A stretch of 64,000 nucleotides of DNA from Ancylobacter novellus (lineage in GTDB: Bacteria; Pseudomonadota; Alphaproteobacteria; Rhizobiales; Methylopilaceae), in NCBI GenBank assembly GCA_003241695.1, contig QFPN01000004.1, positions 186,001 to 250,000 on the forward strand, written 5' to 3'. The notes beneath the pieces were generated by a model. It did not search any database and had not been told where the DNA came from. It saw nothing but the letters and a program-made list of their open reading frames with translations. A program made the translations under genes and the position numbers. Shown here in pieces: positions 58,514 through 64,000 of the stretch (the first letter of the stretch is position 1; the number at the start of each line of letters is the position of its first letter).

Positions 58514-59602
58514 ATGCCGCGTGCAGCCACCTTGCCGAAGGATTTCGTCGACCGCCTCGAGGCGGCCGGCTTTTCGCGCGCCGAGCCAGCCGTGCTTCAG
58601 CCGGCGGAGCCGTTCCTCGACGTCATGGGCGAGGAACTGCGGCAGCGCGTCTTTCTGACGAGCGACGCCGAGGGTCGCGAACTCTGCCTGCGGCCGGACT
58701 TCACCATTCCGACGGCGCTCGCCCACATCGAGAGCGCCGACGCGACCGGCGCCTATTTCTACGAAGGCGACGTCTTTCGCCAAGGCTCGAACGGCGGCGA
58801 GGCGCGCCAGGCGGGCGTCGAGAGCTTCGGACGCGCCGACGCCGTCGCGGCCGAGACGGAAGTGATGGCGCTCGCGCTCGAAGCCTGCGCGGCGCTGGGA
58901 CGGCCGGCGCCCAGGATCACGCTCGGCGACCGTGCGCTGGTCGACGCCGCCGTCGACGCGCTCACCGCGCCGGTCGCCTATCGCAGACGGCTGAAGCGCG
59001 CCCTCGCCCATGGCGGCCTCATCGAGGAGAAGTCGCCCGCGCGTCCTGAGGAGACAAGCCACGCAGGCCTGTTCGCCGCGCTCGCCGCTGCGGGACCGGA
59101 CGCCGGCAAGGCGGTGATCGAGGATCTGCTTTCGCTCGCCGGCATCGCGGCGGTCGGCGGCCGCACGCCCCGCGAGATCGCAGAGCGCTTTCTCGAACGC
59201 GCAGAGGCGCGCGCCGTGACGCTCGATCCGGCCGACCGCGCCCGACTCACGAACCTGCTCGGTGTGGACGCTCCGGCGCCTGCGGCTTTGGCGACGCTCG
59301 ACGTCATCGCGTCCAGCGGGCCTGCGGGCGTTTCCGTCGCGATTTCGGGTCTTCGCGACCGGCTCGACGCTTTTCGTGACGCGGGACTGCCGGTCGACGA
59401 CATGCGGTTCTCGGCGCGCTTCGGGCGTCAGCTCGACTATTACACCGGCCTCGTCTTCGAACTCGCGGATCCAGAGAGCGGAGCGCCGCTCGCGAGCGGC
59501 GGACGTTACGACGGCCTGCTTTCGGCCCTCGGCGCTCGCGTCCCCTCGCCCGGCGTGGGCTTCGCGCTGTGGCTCGACCGCTTCGGGGAGGCCCGGCCGT
59601 GA
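58514..59602 (+). CDS. hisZ: ATP phosphoribosyltransferase regulatory subunit
   Basis: A 362-aa histidyl-tRNA-synthetase-like protein that pairs with short HisG in histidine synthesis. Class II synthetase traces are seen (CLRPDFTIPTALAHIES, GDVFRQG, RQLDYYTGLVFELAD, SGGRYDGLL), without tRNA-binding parts. The GTGA overlap with hisG ensures coupled production. Confidence 0.92.
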   Translation: MPRAATLPKDFVDRLEAAGFSRAEPAVLQPAEPFLDVMGEELRQRVFLTSDAEGRELCLRPDFTIPTALAHIESADATGAYFYEGDVFRQGSNGGEARQAGVESFGRADAVAAETEVMALALEACAALGRPAPRITLGDRALVDAAVDALTAPVAYRRRLKRALAHGGLIEEKSPARPEETSHAGLFAALAAAGPDAGKAVIEDLLSLAGIAAVGGRTPREIAERFLERAEARAVTLDPADRARLTNLLGVDAPAPAALATLDVIASSGPAGVSVAISGLRDRLDAFRDAGLPVDDMRFSARFGRQLDYYTGLVFELADPESGAPLASGGRYDGLLSALGARVPSPGVGFALWLDRFGEARP

Positions 59603-60609
59603 CCGACGGCAAGCTGATCCTCGGCGTGCCCTCGAAGGGCCGCCTCCAGGAAAACGTCGCCGCGTTCTTCGGCCGCGCCGGCCTCACCTTTGTCCAACCC
59701 GGCGGCGCGCGCGACTATCGGGGCGCGATCGCCGACCTTCCCGGCGTCGAGGTGGCCTATCTCTCGGCTTCGGAGATCGCAGGCCAGCTCGCGAGCGGCG
59801 CGATCCATCTCGGCGTCACCGGCGAAGACCTGATCCGGGAGAACGTTACGGACGCCGAAACGCGTGTGAAGCTGCTGCAGCCGCTCGGTTTCGGCTACGC
59901 CGACGTCGTGGTCGCGGTCCCGCAGGCCTGGATCGACGTCGAGACGATGGCCGATCTCGACGACGTCGCGGAGGACATGCGCCGCCGCCACGGCCGCAGG
60001 CTTCGCGTCGCGACGAAATACGTGAACCTCACCCGCGGCTTCTTCGCCTGGAAGGCGCCCGCCGAGGGCAAGCCCGCCCGCGGCGTGTCTAACTACCGGA
60101 TCGTCGAGAGCGCGGGAGCGACCGAGGGCGCCCCCGCGGCGGGCGCCGCCGACGTCGTGGTCGACATCACCACCACCGGCTCAACCCTGAAGGCCAACGC
60201 GCTCAAGGTGCTGGACGACGGCGTGATGCTGAGGAGCCAGGCGCAGCTCGTCGCGAGCCTTTCGGCGACCTGGGGGCCGACGGCCCGGAAAGCCGCCAGC
60301 ACCATTCTCACCCGGATCGCGGCCGAAGTCCGGGCGCGCGCGGTGCGCGAGATCAGGGCGCAGGTTCCGAGCCGCGTGGAACGGCTAATCGTCGATCTCG
60401 GAGCCCGCTTCGACGCCCGCGCGCCGTTCGGGCCGCCCGCCGAGGGCGCGCCTCTGGTGCTGCATGCGCCGAAGCGCTCGGTCTTCGCGGTCGTCGAAGC
60501 TCTTCAGGCGGCAGGTTGCGGCGCGGTGACGGTCGCGACGCTCGAGGACGTGTTCGAACCTGATCCGCCTCTCGTGGCGGCCCTCGTCTCCGCGATCGGC
60601 AGCGCCTGA
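59599..60609 (+). CDS. hisG: ATP phosphoribosyltransferase catalytic subunit
   Basis: A 336-aa enzyme catalysing the first step of histidine synthesis (ATP + PRPP). The N-terminal GVPSKGRLQEN, the ASEIAGQLASGAIHLGVTGEDL block and the PRPP loop VDITTTGSTLKANALKVLDDG are present. The start is GTG 59599. The C-terminal 100 residues are longer than the minimal short form but lack the ACT-like domain pattern, consistent with HisZ dependence. Confidence 0.93.
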   Translation: MTDGKLILGVPSKGRLQENVAAFFGRAGLTFVQPGGARDYRGAIADLPGVEVAYLSASEIAGQLASGAIHLGVTGEDLIRENVTDAETRVKLLQPLGFGYADVVVAVPQAWIDVETMADLDDVAEDMRRRHGRRLRVATKYVNLTRGFFAWKAPAEGKPARGVSNYRIVESAGATEGAPAAGAADVVVDITTTGSTLKANALKVLDDGVMLRSQAQLVASLSATWGPTARKAASTILTRIAAEVRARAVREIRAQVPSRVERLIVDLGARFDARAPFGPPAEGAPLVLHAPKRSVFAVVEALQAAGCGAVTVATLEDVFEPDPPLVAALVSAIGSA

Positions 60610-60678
60610 CAGAAGGGCTCGCGTCAGCGCGTCTGGATATCAAATTGGCGGGAGCAAGACTCGGACGCTGAAACGAAA

Positions 60679-60714
60679 AAGGCGGAACCGCCTCGGGGGT
60701 AGCGGTTCCGCCTT
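60679..60714. terminator. intrinsic terminator after hisG
   Basis: A perfect 13-bp stem (60679-60691 with 60702-60714) and 10-base loop, 69 bp past the hisG stop. An A-run on its left makes it a good terminator for the minus strand too, although the minus gene ahead starts further right; it mainly closes the his operon. Confidence 0.75.
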
Positions 60715-60833
60715 CGTGAGGCTGGCCAGTCGGGGGAGCCGGCCGCCTGTCAAAAGCTCGTCTGTGCGAGCTTTCGGGTACAGAACGCGGACCTGTGGCC
60801 GCGGTTCCCGTCGCAAGAAAAAAAATCGCGGAC

Positions 60834-61724
60834 CTATCGCGTCGGCGGCGTCGCCGCGCCGAGGCGGCTTTCAAGGAAGGCTATCGTCCGGTCCCAAGCG
60901 AGCGCCGCGGCCTTTCGTTCGTAGCGCGCAGGGTTGGCCTCGTTGTTGAAGGCGTGGTCCGCGCCTTCGTAGAAATAGAGTTCGAAATCCTTGCCGTTCT
61001 GCTTCAGCGCCTGCTCGAACGCTGGCGCTTCGGCGTTGATGCGCTCGTCGAGGCCCGCGTAGTGAAGCAGCAGCGGCGCGTGGACTTTCGCGGCCTCTTC
61101 GGGGGAAAGCGGCTTGCCGTAATAGGAGACGGCGGCCTTCAGCTCCGTCGAGGCGACCGCGAGCCGGTTCGCCATCCCCCCGCCCCAGCAAAACCCAACC
61201 GCGCCGACCGCGCCGTTCGACTCGGGCCGGCTCGCAAGAAACGGCACGGCGGCGGCGAGGTTGTCGGTCGTCCGGTCCAGATCGAGCGCCGCTATCATCT
61301 CGCGCGCCTTGTCTTCGTCGGCGGGCGTGCCTCCCTCGGGCGACAGAAGATCGACGCCGAAGGCGAGGAAGCCCGAAAGGCCGAGCCGGCGCGTCACGTC
61401 CTCGATATGCGGATTGAGCCCGCGGTTCTCGTGGATGACGATCACCGCGGGACGTTTCTGCTGGTCGTTCGGCCGCGCCAACAGGCCGGAAATCCGTCCG
61501 CCCGGCGCCTCGTAGGAGATGCGGTCGATCGCGAGGCGCTGGTCGTCGGGAGCGACGATCGCCGCCCCGGCGTAGTCGTTCGTGAGCGTCGAGAGCAGGA
61601 CCGAGGCTCCGGCCGTGGACCCGGCGAGCAAAGCGAGCCGATCAAGAAACTCTCGCCGCCCCATCTCGCCATGGGTGAAGCGATCGTAGAGCGTGATCGC
61701 GCGCCGATCGGGACGTTCGGTCAT
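60834..61724 (-). CDS. dienelactone hydrolase family protein
   Basis: A 296-aa alpha/beta hydrolase with the Cys nucleophile elbow GFCWGGG, the HENRGLNPHIEDVTRRL oxyanion region and GADHAF for the catalytic His. An N-terminal RREFLDRLALLAG segment looks like a twin-arginine leader preceded by a 20-residue arm, as is usual for this subgroup. Likely exported. Substrate unknown. ATG 61724 is preferred over GTG/TTG further upstream. Confidence 0.88.
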   Translation of the reverse strand: MTERPDRRAITLYDRFTHGEMGRREFLDRLALLAGSTAGASVLLSTLTNDYAGAAIVAPDDQRLAIDRISYEAPGGRISGLLARPNDQQKRPAVIVIHENRGLNPHIEDVTRRLGLSGFLAFGVDLLSPEGGTPADEDKAREMIAALDLDRTTDNLAAAVPFLASRPESNGAVGAVGFCWGGGMANRLAVASTELKAAVSYYGKPLSPEEAAKVHAPLLLHYAGLDERINAEAPAFEQALKQNGKDFELYFYEGADHAFNNEANPARYERKAAALAWDRTIAFLESRLGAATPPTR

Positions 61725-61820
61725 GAGCCTCGGGCCTTGCAGAGTGATCGTTGCGGCTGGGGGCGTCGCGGAGGCCATCCTACATCGCCGCGCGGCCGGA
61801 TGCGGCCCCTCACGCCATCG

Positions 61821-62387
61821 TCAGCGCGGCGGCGTCACGCCGCGCGCGACCGCCTCGAACTCCTGGCGCCGGCCGTCGAAGCTCGCTTTGTCCCCGACGC
61901 AAACGATCGTCGTGCGTCCCTTCGGCGTGTCGAGCACCACGAGATAGGAGCGCACGTCCGGCGGCTTCGCCTGGCCTTCGATCGGCTTGAAATCCGCGAC
62001 CACCTGGGCGCCAGACAGTCCCTGCAGCTCGAACGGCTCGACCGTGGCGACCTCGTAACGTAAGGCGAGGGTCGCGCGGATCAGGTCGATCCACTCCTTC
62101 TTGCGGGTGAACTCGTTGATCTCCTCCTGCGTCGGCGCCGGCTCGCCCGTCCCCTGCCCGGAAGGCGTCGGCTGGAAGGCGATCTTGCAACCGGTGTCGT
62201 CCTCGCCTTCCTTCTGCACGGCGTAGACCGCGGCGTAGCGCGGATCGCCGACCGCCTTGCGCGCCGTATAGCCTTGCGGCGGCGCGACCGCGAGGCCGGT
62301 GGCCTCGTCGCGCGCCGGCTCGGCCGCGACCGCGAATCCCGCGGCGAGCGCTAGCACGGCGGCCGCGGCCGCAGTCCTGAAAATCAT
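61821..62387 (-). CDS. secreted hypothetical protein (188 aa)
   Basis: Signal peptide (MIFRTAAAAAVLALAAGFAVAA) followed by a periplasmic domain with two Cys (GCKIAF, VCVGDK) that could pair. It has GYTARKAVGDPRYAAVYAVQKE near 39 and FDGRRQEFEAVARGV at the end. No domain name can be given. GGAG precedes the ATG. Confidence 0.65.
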   Translation of the reverse strand: MIFRTAAAAAVLALAAGFAVAAEPARDEATGLAVAPPQGYTARKAVGDPRYAAVYAVQKEGEDDTGCKIAFQPTPSGQGTGEPAPTQEEINEFTRKKEWIDLIRATLALRYEVATVEPFELQGLSGAQVVADFKPIEGQAKPPDVRSYLVVLDTPKGRTTIVCVGDKASFDGRRQEFEAVARGVTPPR

Positions 62388-62756
62388 GCCGAGGCTCCGA
62401 TGCGCATCCCCCGATCCGGCGCTTCCCTGTTCACGTGGCGTCGCCGGTTCGTCACGGCCCTTCGCCGGACTCTATCCTGAGACGGATCAAATCCGGAGAA
62501 AATGAATCATTAAGCTAAACGACGACGGTTCGACGCCGCTGGCCGGAACGACCGACAACGCGTCACCTGAGAAATCGTCGAAGGGTTCGGCGACGGACAA
62601 ACTTTTCGAGGAGCGGCAGGCCTGTTCGGTCGCGTGCGATGAACGACTGATGATATTTTCGATACGCGCCGCAGGATTGCTCTAAGAAGATGCGTGCATG
62701 CTCGTTTCAAACCAAGGTGGTCCGGCGTCGGGCGGCGCCGGCGGGCGGTAGTCGGG
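62388..62756. other. divergent intergenic region
   Basis: 369 bp between the secreted hypothetical gene and the diguanylate cyclase. Moderately A/T-rich around 62490-62520 and 62640-62690. No repeat, RNA element or gene was recognised. Confidence 0.4.
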
Positions 62757-64000
62757 ATGAGGGCTCAGGAAACGGCGACGACCGGCGACTCCTTTTCAAG
62801 AACGGTCGTTGCTCCCGTCAGCCTCATGGTCGCGGCCATGATCCTCGCCGTCATCGCGGCGGTGATCTGGATCGCGCGGAGCCAAACCGCCGATCTCCTC
62901 GCCCGCGAGCGCAGCCTCGCGGCGAGCGCGATCGAGGAGCGGCGTTCGGTGATCGAGAAGACCACCGACGACTACGCATATTGGGACGACGCCTTCGCCC
63001 ATACCGTGACGCGGAACGATCCGGCCTGGGTGGACGAGAACATCGCTCGGCCGGTCGCCGGAAAGTACGGATTTCGCCTGGCGGGCGTCGCCGACGAGCG
63101 CGGCGAGGCGATCTCCGGCGCGTTCGATGGCGCGCCATATTCGGGACCGCTGGACCGGATCCTCCAAGGAGGCTTCCACCAGCTTCTCGCGCGGCTGTCG
63201 GGACGCGACACCGCGACGGGCGTCCTCATGCTCGGCGACTCCCCCGCCATCGTCGCAGTCTCTCGCATCCGGCCTTTCGCCGTTCCCGCGCCGTCGGCGC
63301 CGCAGCCGCACCGCTTCCTCATCTTCGTCGACGCGCTCGACCAGCCCCAGCTCGCGAAGCTTTCCAAGGCTTATTTGCTGCCGGATCTGCGAATCGATCG
63401 AAGCGGCTCCAACGGCGCGGCGATCGTGATCGAAACCGTCGACGGCGCGCGCCGGGTCGCGCTCGCCTGGCGCGGCTCCGATCCAGGCGGCGAGATGCTG
63501 CGGAGCATTCTGCCGATCCTCCTCGCCCTCCTGATCGTTTTCGCCGGCCTCACCGCCTATGTGCTGCGGCAGGGCCGCGCCGCGGCGGTGCGGCTGCGCG
63601 AAAGCGAGAGGCGGGCTCTGCTCGATCCGTTGACCGGGCTTCCGAACAGGCTCGGCCTGTTCGCCCGCGCCGAAGAGCTCATGGGCTCGATCCAGGCGCC
63701 GAGCTTCGCCCTCGCCTATCTCGATCTCGACGGCTTCAAGCAGGTCAACGACGAGTTCGGGCACAGCGCAGGCGACGACGTGCTCAAGGAAGCTGTCCGC
63801 AGGATGGCCGCTGCCATCCGAGAAGGAGACATGCTCGCGCGCCTCGGCGGCGACGAATTCGCGATGCTGCTTCCCGATCTCATCGAGCCGGCCGCCGTGC
63901 GGCATGTCGCAGAACGCGTCATCGCCAATGTCGGCGCTCCCATGACGGTCGGCGGAGCCACGGTCCGCATCGGAGTGACGATCGGCGTCGCGATCGCGCC
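62757..64000 (+). CDS. diguanylate cyclase with CHASE4 sensor domain, 3' end cut
   Basis: At least 414 codons, open at the window edge. An N-terminal transmembrane helix (about 22-41) and a second near 250-270 frame a periplasmic CHASE4-type domain (DDYAYWDDAFAH near residue 75). A GGDEF domain follows: LDPLTGLPNR, LDLDGFKQVND, and the catalytic LGGDEFAML motif. The RxxD inhibitory site (REGD) is five residues before GGDEF, so product feedback is expected. A C-terminal EAL domain may lie beyond the window. Confidence 0.92.
   Translation, partial: MRAQETATTGDSFSRTVVAPVSLMVAAMILAVIAAVIWIARSQTADLLARERSLAASAIEERRSVIEKTTDDYAYWDDAFAHTVTRNDPAWVDENIARPVAGKYGFRLAGVADERGEAISGAFDGAPYSGPLDRILQGGFHQLLARLSGRDTATGVLMLGDSPAIVAVSRIRPFAVPAPSAPQPHRFLIFVDALDQPQLAKLSKAYLLPDLRIDRSGSNGAAIVIETVDGARRVALAWRGSDPGGEMLRSILPILLALLIVFAGLTAYVLRQGRAAAVRLRESERRALLDPLTGLPNRLGLFARAEELMGSIQAPSFALAYLDLDGFKQVNDEFGHSAGDDVLKEAVRRMAAAIREGDMLARLGGDEFAMLLPDLIEPAAVRHVAERVIANVGAPMTVGGATVRIGVTIGVAIA

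Noticed and set aside
1..64000. tRNA, rRNA or other large RNA genes, integrase/att sites
   Set aside because: Gaps between genes were read for cloverleaf-like GTTCRANNC regions and integrase-type genes; none was convincing, though short RNAs cannot be excluded by eye.

Overview
This is 64 kb of ordinary, densely packed chromosome from a high-GC (roughly 70% by eye) alphaproteobacterium, most likely of the Hyphomicrobiales (Rhizobiales). Support comes from families typical of that order (TIGR02301, TIGR01459, a PetP/PetR regulator pair beside ilvE, the HD - tyrosine phosphatase - NrtR-like cluster), from GTGA/ATGA start-stop overlaps, and from many short palindromic intergenic repeats of the kind common in these genomes. 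A formaldehyde-activating-enzyme homologue hints at a methylotroph (a Methylopila/Hansschlegelia/Methylobacterium type); that is inference. I saw no rRNA, tRNA, CRISPR array, insertion sequence or prophage.

Layout. 1-5.9 kb: a cut SRAP gene, NUDIX + TIGR02301, a LysE exporter, pyrC diverging from ygfZ, tag, and a YefM-YoeB toxin-antitoxin pair. 5.9-12.2 kb: dctA, an AT-richer colicin-like immunity gene, a PNPOx-fold flavoprotein, the HD/phosphatase/NrtR-like cluster and a phospholipase D. 12.6-20.8 kb: a large DUF2339 membrane protein, a LysR regulator, a DUF559 nuclease, prfC, a solo sulfonate-type binding protein, a small RlpA-like protein and a wrecked GIY-YIG nuclease. 20.7-28.6 kb: phosphoesterase, lipid kinase, amino-acid permease, an OmpA protein with a Gln/Arg/Glu-rich stalk, a DUF900 lipoprotein hydrolase and an MhpD-type hydratase. 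28.9-36.9 kb: a GH-A-clan glycosidase, ilvE, PetP/PetR/sensor kinase with a translationally coupled sulfotransferase, and a TetR + CsaA pair. 37-44.1 kb: a 47-codon small ORF, a family-4-like uracil-DNA glycosylase, a soluble MCP-like protein, an azoreductase remnant, a Gdx/SugE exporter, LysR, aquaporin and ETF-QO. 44.1-53.4 kb: a repeat cluster, an MXKDX protein, pgsA-moaD-moaE, a flavoprotein facing a MocR regulator, a CDF transporter, a YpfJ metallopeptidase and DUF3617. 53.5-64 kb: FKBP, AhpD-like + TetR, HAD + Fae homologue, a CobW GTPase with a probable Zur site, hisZ-hisG, dienelactone hydrolase and a diguanylate cyclase running off the end.

Genes with shared jobs: pgsA-moaD-moaE and hisZ-hisG are overlapping or tightly spaced operons; PetP, PetR and the kinase form a signalling cassette; CobW plus an 89-aa partner look like a zinc-starvation unit.

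The most interesting non-standard signals are: two small single-domain nuclease genes (DUF559, GIY-YIG), each bracketed by its own palindromic repeat family; several enzymes missing hallmark residues (Fae homologue without the catalytic His, uracil-DNA glycosylase without two Fe-S cysteines, NrtR-like protein without a Nudix box, dihydroorotase with QxH instead of HxH); and a soluble MCP-like protein whose signalling hairpin precedes its sensor-like domain.
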